A stretch of 64,000 nt of DNA, taken from assembly GCA_029167045.1 (NCBI GenBank), contig JARFPK010000009.1, positions 1-64,000 on the forward strand. The letters run 5' to 3'. The DNA is from Candidatus Methanocrinis natronophilus. Lineage in GTDB: Archaea > Halobacteriota > Methanosarcinia > Methanotrichales > Methanotrichaceae. Position numbers and translations under genes: made by a program. Under the pieces are notes generated by a model. The model saw nothing but the letters and a program-made list of their open reading frames with translations. It was not told the origin of the DNA and made no database searches. Each line of letters begins with the position of its first letter. The stretch's first letter is position 1. This document shows positions 25,111 through 33,120 of the stretch, piece by piece.

Positions 25111-26292
25111 AGCAGGATCCCCCCGACTTCAGTCGGGGGAGGAATGCGCGCCTACTCCCGCTTCTCCTTGGCACCGAAAGGGTCATCTCCATAGATTGTA
25201 TACGTCTATATACATGATGCAGACGCTCAAGGTCAAACTTGAACCGACCCCAGAACAGGTCCAAGCTATTCGCGAGACGATGCATCAGTTTAACGCTGCC
25301 TGTAACTTCGTGGCTGACAAAGCCTTTGAGCTTCGTACCGCCAATAAGATCAAGCTTCAGAAGGTCGTTTATTATCCTATTCGGGAACAATTTAACCTCT
25401 CCGCTCAGATGGCGGTCAGAGCTATCTCTAAGACCTGCGAAGCCTACAAGAGAGATAAATCGATCAAACCGACCTTCGATCCTGACGGATCTGTCGTCTA
25501 CGATCAGAGACTAATGTCCTGGAAGGGCCTTGATCTCGTTTCTCTCTTGACTCTCGAAGGGAGGATAAAGGTCCCTGTTGTCATCTGCGAGTACCACGAA
25601 CCCCGGCTCAATCGGATCCGAGGACAGGCCGACCTCATTTTCGAACGGGGGGAGTTCTATCTCTGCGTCGTCGTCGAAGTTCCTGGGTCTCCCAACGAAG
25701 AGTTCTCCGGTGACGGTATCGAGAGAGTTCGATCCGGAATAGATAACCTCAAGGCCGATCTTCAAAGCTGTGGGACCGATAGCGCCAAACGTCATCTAAA
25801 GAAACTCTCGGGTCGAGAGGCTAGGTTGCGATGTGACGTGAACCACTGCATCTCCAAAAAAATGGTTTCGAAAGCCAAAGACACCTCTTCCGTGATCGCC
25901 CTCGAAGATCTTCAGGGTATCCGAAAGAGGATGACGGTTTCAAAGGCTAAGAGACGCAAAGAGCATAGCTGGGGATTCTATCAGCTCAGGCGGTTCGTCG
26001 AGTACAAGGCAGCGATCGCTGGAGTTCCAGTCGTCTACATCGACCCTGCCTATACGTCCCAGGAATGCCCCGTTTGTCATCATATATCCCGGTCAAACAG
26101 ACCTACTCGAGATCGGTTTGATTGCGTATGCTGTGGTTTCTCTGGCCCTGACGATACCGTCGCAGCTCGAAACATAGCTGCAAGGGTGGCTGTCAACCTG
26201 CCCATCGTGGCCCGATTTTTTGCGGAGCCGCAAGCCCCCCATACCGGCGAGGCTCATGCCCGCCAATTCATTGGAGGGTAGTTGACCTTGGG
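25110..26292 (+). mobile_element. IS200/IS605-type element carrying only tnpB
   Basis: The left end holds the perfect hairpin CCCCCGACTTCAGTCGGGGG near 25118-25140. The right end is GGAGGGTAGTTGACC at 26276-26290, with GGGTAGTTGAC as at the window edges. In place of a perfect right-end hairpin there is only AAGCCCCCC followed later by GGAGGG, so the right end is diverged. No tnpA (Y1 transposase) is present, making this an IS1341-like element that depends on a transposase supplied in trans. It sits inside the DUF72 gene. The 3' part of tnpB plus the right end is where a guide RNA would be encoded. Confidence 0.75.
25214..26281 (+). CDS. tnpB: TnpB lacking the RuvC-I motif
   Basis: About 355 aa. 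The N-terminal domain is normal (QTLKVKLEPTPEQVQAIRET, YPIREQFNL, AVRAISKTCEAYKRD). RuvC-II Glu is present in IALEDLQGI, the zinc ribbon is CPVCHHI and CVCCGF, and the RuvC-III Asp is in PDDTVAARNIA. The segment expected between VVVEVP and the FSGDGIERVR region, normally ending in G-V-D-L-G-x-x-N-x-A with the first catalytic Asp, is absent: the protein reads VVVEVPGSPNEEFSGDGIER. About 25 residues are lost in frame. By family knowledge such a protein could bind an RNA and DNA but should not cut. The ATG at 25214 aligns with family N-termini. The stop lies inside the right end. Confidence 0.8.
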   Translation: MMQTLKVKLEPTPEQVQAIRETMHQFNAACNFVADKAFELRTANKIKLQKVVYYPIREQFNLSAQMAVRAISKTCEAYKRDKSIKPTFDPDGSVVYDQRLMSWKGLDLVSLLTLEGRIKVPVVICEYHEPRLNRIRGQADLIFERGEFYLCVVVEVPGSPNEEFSGDGIERVRSGIDNLKADLQSCGTDSAKRHLKKLSGREARLRCDVNHCISKKMVSKAKDTSSVIALEDLQGIRKRMTVSKAKRRKEHSWGFYQLRRFVEYKAAIAGVPVVYIDPAYTSQECPVCHHISRSNRPTRDRFDCVCCGFSGPDDTVAARNIAARVAVNLPIVARFFAEPQAPHTGEAHARQFIGG

Positions 26293-26401
26293 GGAATTCC
26301 GGTCCAAATAATTGACTACTATATAAACTGAACCGAAAATTATTTAAGTATTTCTCCCCATAATGAGTATTCAGTCTGTAGGTTTAAAGGTAGGTGTAGA
26401 G

Positions 26402-27178
26402 ATGTCAAGAAAAATTATTTTCCTTTTTGTAGTTCTTGTCTATCTAGCATTGCAAGGATGCTCTGTAGCAGAAGATTTGGAGGATGGGATGGAACCAAGA
26501 CCAGATTGGCTCAGTCCATGGCCTGGCCGGGAGCAGGTCAACGATATTGAACCAAGGCCAGATTGGTTAAGTCCATGGCCTGGTCGGGTGCAGGTTAACG
26601 GTGTTGAAGCTGATCCGGGGCTGGCCGGAATGATACAGTGGCTCCGTCAACCAGTACCCAGATACCCCTGGTATGCCACCGATGATCCACTCTTCTACAC
26701 AGAACCAGTTCCAGAGAGTGCTTTCGCGACCTTCACAAGATATTATGTAACGCTTGAAACGCCTGAATTCCAGGAGCCACCTTCAGTTGTCTACTTCGCT
26801 TCAGGTGCGGGTCTGCCGTACTCCCAATTCAGATCCACAATACCATCCGAGACGAACACCCTCTGGATCCAAGGAGAAACCGATTGGACCCAATATGTCG
26901 CATGTCCTCTCGGAACCATGTTAAATCTGATCGCCTACACGCCCGTTGAGGCACCCGCAGGGATCTATGAGACGATTCAGACTGAAACAACCGGGTTGAC
27001 ATACAGGGTTTTCCAGTTGGAAGCGGGTTATAACATCCTGAACTTCCATGCTGAGCAGATCGGGAGACACATGCTTTACTTCGTTGTGGACAACCAGCCA
27101 AGCAACGTTGTAATTGTAGACGTCTTCCCTCAGTTCGCCCAGGATCAACAGGATTTAACTCCGCCGGATAGGCTCTAA
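26402..27178 (+). CDS. Secreted, possibly lipid-anchored hypothetical protein
   Basis: 258 aa. The N-terminus SRKIIFLFVVLVYLALQGCS is a signal peptide with Cys at the position of a lipobox (LQGC), so a lipoprotein is possible. Two tandem copies follow of EPRPDWLSPWPGRxQVN. The mature remainder has a fibronectin/Ig-like beta pattern (SAFATFTRYYVTLETPEFQE, TNTLWIQGETDWTQYVACPL, GYNILNFHAEQIGRHMLYFV). The start is placed at the ATG before SRKII rather than 20 codons upstream because it gives the correct signal peptide. AT-rich DNA upstream includes TATATAAACTG. No family recognised. Confidence 0.65.
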   Translation: MSRKIIFLFVVLVYLALQGCSVAEDLEDGMEPRPDWLSPWPGREQVNDIEPRPDWLSPWPGRVQVNGVEADPGLAGMIQWLRQPVPRYPWYATDDPLFYTEPVPESAFATFTRYYVTLETPEFQEPPSVVYFASGAGLPYSQFRSTIPSETNTLWIQGETDWTQYVACPLGTMLNLIAYTPVEAPAGIYETIQTETTGLTYRVFQLEAGYNILNFHAEQIGRHMLYFVVDNQPSNVVIVDVFPQFAQDQQDLTPPDRL

Positions 27179-27791
27179 ATCCCGTGGAAGGAGGATTATT
27201 GCCCCTAACCCGAATGCATTAAGATCAGATAGGATGATGCCGGAAAATAGCTGAATCGAGTCGCAGGCGGATCAGCACCTACCATGGAGCCCTTCCACAT
27301 CCGCAGGGATCAATCACATTTGTGATGATCTGTTCCGCCCCGAGCGCGACTCAAGTCTTTGTCAGATGACAAGCACAGCGCGGTCCTTGTACACAGCGTC
27401 CCTTTTATGAGAACCCGAAACCGCCTTTAATTTGTCGGGTCTGTAGCTTGCTCTAACTCATTCTTTGTGTCGCGTTTCGCCCTTGGCGAAGACTCTCGGA
27501 TTTGGCTGAGTTTTTAAATCATATACTACGCCCGTTACAGCGTGCATATCTTTGACCCTTTTGGTCCTCAGCCTCTCCTTTGCTTTCCGAATGCTGCCCC
27601 GTAGAGAGCACCTCTCAGGTCAAGCCTGGAGAGCTTTGCCGGTATGCTAGTCCTCGTTCTTACAGCGCGAAACGCGGCAAATTACATATTTGATCGTTAT
27701 AGATATTTGTAGTTTGCGGTTGATCTGGTCAAGTGTAGAGTCCTGTAACAATTTCGCATCCCATCTAAAGCCCGGAAACATATTTTGGTAT
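27179..27791. other. IS debris, not resolvable
   Basis: About 600 bases of mixed composition. On the minus strand, between 27901 and 27647, a frame with IFALFSFIYQNMFPGFRWDA may be the tail of a transposase, and around 27440-27620 the minus strand gives KERLRTKRVKDMHAVTGVVY in one frame. Neither is long enough to classify. No RNA gene seen. Confidence 0.35.
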
Positions 27792-28122
27792 ATGAAGCTG
27801 AACAAGGCGAAGATTCGTAGACCATTCGTCAGAAACGCAATGCTGTGGCTCCGAAAGAGATCTTCCATGATATGAAGATATCCACGAGACGAGTACATCA
27901 TATCGTCAAGGGACTCCGCGAGACTAGCAGGCAGACACCAAACAGCGAAGAATCACCCGCTAAACCCTACGATGAACACGACACAGAGATCATAACAGTT
28001 CCTCACTGCGAAGAAAGAGGTTATTGCCTTTGTTCACATCTTCAAATCTCTGCAACAAGCCTACAACTATACCGACTCATTCATCGGTATGAAACGCGAC
28101 ATCCAGTTATCATTTTTTGATA
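27792..28122 (+). pseudogene. IS481-like transposase N-terminal relic
   Basis: The first frame gives MKLNKAKIRRPFVRNAM; the next frame continues APKEIFHDMKISTRRVHHIV and KGLRETSRQTP, then PYDEHDTEII and, further on, LIHRYETRHP. The order (MKLNKxKI, helix-turn-helix with SxRRVxxI, YxETG-like, IHRY) is that of the DNA-binding N-terminal half of IS481-type transposases. A frameshift and the absence of the DDE catalytic core make it a dead fragment. Assignment to IS481 rests on memory of the family pattern and is moderate. Confidence 0.45.
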
Positions 28123-28158
28123 TGCGACTAGGTATTCATTGACGGCTGCATCCTGGTC

Positions 28159-28683
28159 TCATTCGAATAAGGACTTGTCATCGAACATGGTACAGTAAGA
28201 ATCTTTTTCACTAATGCATCGAGTTGGGCATATTTCACAAATACTGAGCATATCATCCCAGGAATCTGAGATTATATCCGTCATTTTGTTGATCAGATTA
28301 TCATCCAGATGGGGAAAATATGATTCTATCGGCTTATATGAAATGCATGCATCTTTGGTTTTCCCGGATAAATGCTGGAGGATTACATTCTTCATTTCTT
28401 TAGAATAATAAATTGAAAATTCGGCCAAGGCTTTATCGCTGATCTTCTGTCTCTTGAGACGCGATCCAAACTTGTTTTTTATGTTATCGTATATCTCCAT
28501 CGAGAGTTCGTAGCAAAACCAGTTAAGCTTAATCTTCTCGCTCTCGTCCGAATAGAAGGAGGTTGGACTTATCATGGTAAGACCAGACGTCTTTTGTTTC
28601 CTTGTTCTCATCATATCCATCCTTGGGACTTTTCTCAGCAGCGTGTCGAATGTGGTGTAATTTCGAACGCCCCATATACTCAA
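28159..28683 (-). CDS. Hypothetical protein with a C-terminal four-Cys motif
   Basis: 174 aa, AT-rich coding sequence, mostly helical, basic in the first third. The C-terminus carries CEICPTRCISEKDSYCTMFD: C-x2-C-x3-C-x7-C, suitable for zinc or an iron-sulfur cluster. The middle (WFCYELSMEIYDNIKNKFGS) shows no catalytic signature I recognise. The AT-rich flanks suggest a transferred gene, but it is undamaged. The start is uncertain; the Met before MRTRKQKTSG or the later Met before ISPTSFYSD are alternatives. Confidence 0.55.
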   Translation of the reverse strand: MSIWGVRNYTTFDTLLRKVPRMDMMRTRKQKTSGLTMISPTSFYSDESEKIKLNWFCYELSMEIYDNIKNKFGSRLKRQKISDKALAEFSIYYSKEMKNVILQHLSGKTKDACISYKPIESYFPHLDDNLINKMTDIISDSWDDMLSICEICPTRCISEKDSYCTMFDDKSLFE

Positions 28684-28937
28684 CCGTGGCTATTCACTCA
28701 CTATAGATAAATATCCATTGGTCATCGATTGAGCCAACAAACCTTATTGAATCGCCCGGCGATATGAATTGATGCTGCAGTGCCTTTTAAGCATTCATTT
28801 GGGGCACTTACATGGGTCATATGGGCTGTTTTTCGCCTCTCTTTGTTTTATCTACAAGAATACCCCTCTCATGATCGCCTACCCCGATAGAGCTAAGTAC
28901 GTTACGCTCTTAATTAATTGCTGGAGGAATTCAGCGT

Positions 28938-29336
28938 ATGGATGATTATTGGGCAAGGTGGAGCGGGAAACTTCAGCAGATCACCGAGCCCTACGTATCT
29001 CTCGAAAGGGAAGTTGCCCCTCGGAGTCTTCCCGGAGAGGACCTCATCGAGTACTACAGATGCCTTGAGAAGCTGATGAGGCCCCTCCACCTTCTCCAGG
29101 AGAACAGGGAGTCTCCAGGGGACCGGCTGATCGGAGCTTGCGAAGCTCTGGAGGAACGGCTAGAGTTCTTATCGAAGGCCCACCCCTGGTTTTCAGAGGA
29201 CGAGTCTACCCGGGGGATGATGGAGCTCTTGGAGATCCTCACCACCAGAGGGAGCGTAGAGGGTGAGGCGCTGGAGGAGAAGATAAGAACCATTGAGAGG
29301 AGGATCGAGGAGCTGGAAATGGGACCCGAACTCTGA
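28938..29336 (+). CDS. Hypothetical acidic helical protein
   Basis: 132 aa, no membrane segment. Most of it is predicted helix, with a C-terminal coiled coil (EGEALEEKIRTIERRIEELE). GGAGGAATT lies about 10 bases upstream of the ATG, a good ribosome binding site. Codon use is like the core genes. No family recognised; it may be a small structural or partner protein. No operon partner is obvious, and the tRNA pair downstream is on the other strand. Confidence 0.6.
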   Translation: MDDYWARWSGKLQQITEPYVSLEREVAPRSLPGEDLIEYYRCLEKLMRPLHLLQENRESPGDRLIGACEALEERLEFLSKAHPWFSEDESTRGMMELLEILTTRGSVEGEALEEKIRTIERRIEELEMGPEL

Positions 29337-29697
29337 CCCACGAAATGGGAGCCATGGAAATAAGCTCCCTCCAACCCGGCATGAGGCTGAGAGAGTCGAG
29401 GGTGCCCCTGCCCTCAGAGGGGCGGGAGCACCTCTATCGCCTTCGGTTCGGGTGGCGAGGTCGTGCATCTCACCCCCCATAGGCGCATTTTGGTTCTATT
29501 CTGGATAGATGGAATGCCGCTACACGACATGCTAATATTATGTTATTTAGTAATAAAATTTTCGATTGAAATGATACGAAATGCGGGGGATTCTCCCTCG
29601 CCAGGGAGAAGGAAACAGAACAGGAGGCGATATCCCAACGGCCGCCGGGATGGTATAATAAGAGGAGGGGGAAGGATATCCCCCCACCCCCATTTAG
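29337..29697. other. Intergenic region before the tRNA pair
   Basis: Starts with a short frame (MEISSLQPGMRLRESRVPLP and 20 more residues) that cannot be confirmed, continues with an AT-rich segment around 29530-29570 and ends in G-rich sequence with CCCCCCACCCCCATTT just 3' of tRNA-Asp, probably part of its termination region. Nothing else seen. Confidence 0.35.
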
Positions 29698-29770
29698 CGC
29701 CCGGACCGGGAGTCGAACCCGGGTCGAAGCCTCGACAGGGCTTCATGATAGGCCTCTACACTATCCGGAC
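29698..29770 (-). tRNA. tRNA-Asp (anticodon GTC)
   Basis: The minus strand folds as a full cloverleaf: acceptor GTCCGGA with TCCGGGC, anticodon stem AAGCC/GGCTT with loop CTGTCGA giving anticodon GTC, T arm CCGGG-TTCGACT-CCCGG, discriminator G. CCA is not encoded. Codon use GAC/GAT. It lies 11 bases downstream of tRNA-Tyr on the same strand, so the two are probably one transcript. Confidence 0.92.
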
Positions 29771-29781
29771 TCAATGCTAGG

Positions 29782-29888
29782 TCCCGCCTCCCAGATTCGA
29801 ACCGGGGACATCGCGGTAGCCGCACGGTGCACCAACTGGTGCGAAACCTACTACAGCCGCGCACTCTACCAGGCTGAGTTAAGGCGGG
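29782..29888 (-). tRNA. tRNA-Tyr (anticodon GTA) with intron
   Basis: On the minus strand: acceptor CCCGCCT with AGGCGGG, D arm ACTC/GAGT, anticodon stem CGCGG/CCGCG, loop CTGTAG then A, T arm CCCGG-TTCGAAT-CTGGG, discriminator A. A 33-nt intron (about 29818-29850) interrupts the loop after position 37, the canonical site. It contains the perfect hairpin GCACCA-GT-TGGTGC. Splicing needs the tRNA-intron endonuclease, whose local copy at 7262 is broken. The exact borders may shift by a base depending on the bulge-helix-bulge fold. Confidence 0.9.
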
Positions 29889-30050
29889 TCCAACTCTGCA
29901 ACGCGACACTCATATTTAGGCCTTTCGATCATAAGGGAGTGACGCATATCCGTTTCTCTAAACGAGGAGTCAAAAGATTTAAATGATCACACCGATCTAT
30001 CCTAGGGCACCCTTGGGCCCAAAACTCTCCGACAAAAGGTCTGTGATATC

Positions 30051-30584
30051 ATGCTTATTGGTATATTATCCGACTCCCACGACAACTTTCCCGCCCTCAT
30101 GGAGGCGGTGGAGATCTTCAAGAGACGGAAGGTAGAGATGATACTTCACGCAGGGGACGTCATAGCCCCCGGGATGTGCTACGCCTTTGAGGGGTGGGAT
30201 GGAGAACTATTCCTCGTCTACGGAAACAACGACGGCGATAGGATAGGGCTTTTGCGCGACTTCGCCCGGGTCGGTGGCGAACATCTCGGGGACTATGGCG
30301 AGATCGAAGCGGACGGTAGGAAGATCGCCCTGCTCCACGGAACCAACGAGCCGATGGTGAGGGGGCTTGTGGAGTCTGGAGTATACGACGTCGTCGTCCG
30401 GGGCCACGACCATCACGTCATGATCGTCTCGGGAGATACCCTTTTGGTCAACCCCGGTGAGGTCTGGGGGCACTTCACCGGGAGGAAGACGGTGGCGATC
30501 CTGGAGACCGGTTCATTGAAGGCGGAGATCGTGGAGATGGGAAGCCGCCCCTCCATCAGGGAGATGACAGGGAGGCGGCCTTGA
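30051..30584 (+). CDS. YfcE/MJ0936-type phosphodiesterase
   Basis: 177-aa calcineurin-like metallophosphoesterase. The metal ligands are seen in order: GILSDSHDNF (D and H), LHAGDVI (D), VYGNNDG (N and D), LHGT and VRGHDHH (H, HxH). The short length and motif spacing match MJ0936 and E. coli YfcE, Mn/Ni-dependent phosphodiesterases acting on model bis-phosphate substrates; the natural substrate is unknown. The stop overlaps the TTG start of ogt by four bases, so the two are translationally coupled. Confidence 0.9.
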   Translation: MLIGILSDSHDNFPALMEAVEIFKRRKVEMILHAGDVIAPGMCYAFEGWDGELFLVYGNNDGDRIGLLRDFARVGGEHLGDYGEIEADGRKIALLHGTNEPMVRGLVESGVYDVVVRGHDHHVMIVSGDTLLVNPGEVWGHFTGRKTVAILETGSLKAEIVEMGSRPSIREMTGRRP

Positions 30585-31069
30585 AGGGAGGAGATGGAGA
30601 GGGCGAGGGCGAGAGCGGTCCTACAGTGGGGATCTTCATTGAGGAGCTCGGCCTCTACCTGCTGGTGGAGAAGAGAGGGAGCCGGATATCTCGAAGCAGT
30701 CTCTCCGAGAAGAGGCCGGAGGCTTCCCTATCCCCCGAAGAAGCGGAGGCCCTCATGGGCTGCTGGCTCATGCCGGTGGAGGAGCCGGGGGAGATCCTCG
30801 ACCTCTCTGGGGTCCCGGAGTTTCAGAGGGCGGTGCTGAAGGCCGTTGCCAGCATACCGTCGGGAGAGACCCTCACCTACGGCCAGGTTGCCAGGAAGAT
30901 AGGCAAGCCCAAAGCCTCCAGGGCGGTGGGGACTGCCCTGGCAAAAAACCCCCTCCCTCTGGTCATACCCTGCCACCGGGTGGTAGCTGCCCACGGCCTC
31001 GGGGGCTACAGCTCCGGCCCGGATCTGAAGAAGAGACTTCTGGATCTGGAGAGGGATCTTTCGGGTTGA
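30581..31069 (+). CDS. ogt: Methylated-DNA-protein-cysteine methyltransferase
   Basis: 162 aa. The alkyl-acceptor site PCHRVV is at residues 130-135, preceded by the DNA-binding helix region LTYGQVARKIGKPKASRAVG with Arg as base-flipping residue, and followed by GLGGYSSGPDLKKRLL. The protein transfers the alkyl group from O6-alkylguanine to its own Cys131 and is then inactive. The N-terminal 60 residues are low in conservation, as in other members. It is translated from a TTG overlapping the end of the phosphodiesterase gene. Its 3' end overlaps an opposite-strand endonuclease V fragment. Confidence 0.9.
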   Translation: MKGGDGEGEGESGPTVGIFIEELGLYLLVEKRGSRISRSSLSEKRPEASLSPEEAEALMGCWLMPVEEPGEILDLSGVPEFQRAVLKAVASIPSGETLTYGQVARKIGKPKASRAVGTALAKNPLPLVIPCHRVVAAHGLGGYSSGPDLKKRLLDLERDLSG

Positions 31070-31380
31070 TGATCCCTCCAGCCTTCGACGATCCGCCCTT
31101 TGATGTCGTTGGCGTGGCGGTGCTCCAGAAGAGAGGGCTCGTGGAGCTCATGGCCTCGGAGATATCGGAGGGCCAGGTCCAGGGCGGAATCGACGAATAC
31201 CATGTGGCCCGGGGCCATCACCACCGGCCTGCATCCCCTCTTAGAGGCGAGGAGGCAACCCGCCACCACTCCATCGGTGAGGAGGGGCAAGGCCCCCCCG
31301 GGCCCCAGAGGCTCGAAGGTGCCGGAGAGGGGCTTCTTGGTGACGCCGATCGTCGCCTGCTCAGCGATGGGCCGGCTCAT
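31006..31380 (-). pseudogene. nfi: Endonuclease V, N-terminally truncated
   Basis: The frame holds the C-terminal half of endonuclease V: TIGVTKKPLSGTFEPLGPGG, then VVAGCLLASKRGCRPVVMAP and GHMVFVDSALDLALR, ending with LHEPSLLEHRHAND. In E. coli Nfi the corresponding parts are TIGVAKKRLCGKFEPL and GHRVSVDSALAWV. The first half, which holds the catalytic metal-binding Asp and Glu residues, is missing: upstream the same strand enters the 3' end of the PhoU-like gene at 31412. The H-D pair of the C-terminal active-site region is also altered. It cannot cut at deoxyinosine as it stands. Confidence 0.7.
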
Positions 31381-31411
31381 CCCCCGGGAAAGGAGGCGGC
31401 AGGATCGGCAT

Positions 31412-32425
31412 CTACCGGGCCTCGACTCGGGGGACGGTCTGGCTGAGGTTTATGGCAAGCTCCCCTATGTTCTTGATGTAGTCGAGCATCCTCTCTATGC
31501 TGTTGATCACCATCCTCAAGAGGGCGTCCTGGTGCTCGCTGGAGAAGCTGGCGTTGGAGACGACCTGATTTATCCGGCCCCTCACCTGCCGGCTCGATTC
31601 GATCACCTCGTTGGCCTTTCCAGAGTTGAGGAGAAGGAGGGAGGATATCGAGTCCTCTACCAGGTCCAGGAGCTTAGGCGATATCTCGCCCATCTCCTCG
31701 ACGACCTCGGGGGGGAGGGCACAGTCGCACTTGAGGATCATGGAGGCGATCCTGGAGGCGTGGTCTGCCATCCGCTCCAGGTTCGTCGCCGCCCTAGTAT
31801 AGTTGAAGGCGGTGATGGGGTCGGGGGACCCCTGCCTGACGGAGCCGGACCTGAGGATCTCGGTGAACTGGCGGGATACCAGAAGGTAGAGGCGGTCGAC
31901 GTCGTCGTCCCTCTGGATGACGTCAGCGGCCATCTCCCGGTCGTTGGTCAAAAGGGCGCTGAGTGCATCTTGGATCATCGACCTCACCACCGTCTTGATC
32001 CTCCTGAGGGCCCGTTCGGACTGGAGCTCCTCAGGGTCGATGAGATCCCGTATCAGGACCTTGTTGACCGTCTCCTCCAGGATCTCGGGGCCTATCAGCT
32101 TCTGGACTATCTGGTGAATGTCCCTCTTCTGGTCAGCGGTCATGTGGGCTGATACCACCTCGATGGTCCTGTAACCCGAGACATAGCAGCCTATTATATC
32201 CCTCACCAGGGGGTCGCCGACCTTCTCACCCACGTCAAGCCTGGTGGCCAGCTCCCTCTCGGACCTGTCAGGGGAGAGGACCAGGGCCCCGTTATCGCTC
32301 TGATTTATGTATATCAGCGATCCGGGATGGATCTGGTTCTTCACCGCCCAGACCTTGGGGAGAGAGACGATGAAGGTCGACTTTCCCGTCCTCTGAACTT
32401 TTCTGGTCTCCATAAGCATCGACAC
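31412..32425 (-). CDS. AbrB-PhoU fusion, phosphate uptake regulator
   Basis: 337 aa. Residues 5-50 form a SpoVT/AbrB swapped-hairpin DNA-binding domain (ETRKVQRTGKSTFIVSLPKV, WAVKNQIHPGSLIYI). The remainder is two three-helix PhoU units, with the metal-binding E/D-x3-D motifs visible as ERMADHASRIASM. It starts by GTG two bases after the phoU stop, so expression is coupled. In archaea this fusion probably acts both as PhoU, repressing Pst activity when phosphate is high, and as a transcription factor for the pst operon itself. Confidence 0.85.
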   Translation of the reverse strand: MSMLMETRKVQRTGKSTFIVSLPKVWAVKNQIHPGSLIYINQSDNGALVLSPDRSERELATRLDVGEKVGDPLVRDIIGCYVSGYRTIEVVSAHMTADQKRDIHQIVQKLIGPEILEETVNKVLIRDLIDPEELQSERALRRIKTVVRSMIQDALSALLTNDREMAADVIQRDDDVDRLYLLVSRQFTEILRSGSVRQGSPDPITAFNYTRAATNLERMADHASRIASMILKCDCALPPEVVEEMGEISPKLLDLVEDSISSLLLLNSGKANEVIESSRQVRGRINQVVSNASFSSEHQDALLRMVINSIERMLDYIKNIGELAINLSQTVPRVEAR

Positions 32426-32427
32426 GT

Positions 32428-33120
32428 TCAGTTGAGATGTTCTCTCTTGGCCTCAACCATATATATTATGCTCTCGCATATGTTGCAGATGTGATCTGCG
32501 ATCCTCTCCAGATGTTTATTAACCAGCAGCAGAGGGGTCGCATCTTCTATAATGTCTGGGTTTCCGGCTATCATCTTGAGGAGGATATCTCTCACCTTCT
32601 GGTAGAGGGCGTCCACCTCATAATCCCACTTGGTCGTCTCCCGGGCGAGGTTTGCGTCGTTCTCCTTGAAGGCCTTATTGGCCTGGGCGAGCATTTCCCC
32701 TGAGATCTCCGCCATCCTCGGTATGTTCTTGAGGCTCTTGATGTGAACCTTGTTTCTTGAGTGGACGACTATCCTGGCTATATCCACCGCCAGGTCACCG
32801 ATCCGCTCGAGATCGATCCCGATCTTGAGGGTGGTGACTATGAGCCGCAGGTCCTTGGCCATCGGCTGCTGGAGGGCCAAGAGCTGCATACAGCGCTTCT
32901 CCACCCTCAGGTTCAGATCGTTTACTATCTGGTCGTCCCTAATGACCTGCCTCGCTTTCTCGACATCGTAATTGCGAAGAGCATCCACCGACTTGGCCAC
33001 CGCCGTTCCGACCAGCTCCACCAGCCTCTCCGCGTCCATCTTGAGCTCATCAAGCTCGTTTCGATAACGCTCTCTATAAGGACTCATCTCTACCCCGTCT
33101 ATATTGCGGCCATCATCCAA
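32428..33120 (-). CDS. phoU: Phosphate transport system regulator PhoU
   Basis: 230 aa with two PhoU repeats: [20 protein letters not shown] in the first helix pair and [15 protein letters not shown] and [16 protein letters not shown], the conserved E-R-I-(A/G)-D metal-binding helices. The start overlaps the end of pstB by eight bases. The protein is cytoplasmic and peripheral on the transporter. Two PhoU-type genes in a row, one with and one without AbrB, suggests division of labour. Confidence 0.92.
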   Translation of the reverse strand: MDDGRNIDGVEMSPYRERYRNELDELKMDAERLVELVGTAVAKSVDALRNYDVEKARQVIRDDQIVNDLNLRVEKRCMQLLALQQPMAKDLRLIVTTLKIGIDLERIGDLAVDIARIVVHSRNKVHIKSLKNIPRMAEISGEMLAQANKAFKENDANLARETTKWDYEVDALYQKVRDILLKMIAGNPDIIEDATPLLLVNKHLERIADHICNICESIIYMVEAKREHLN

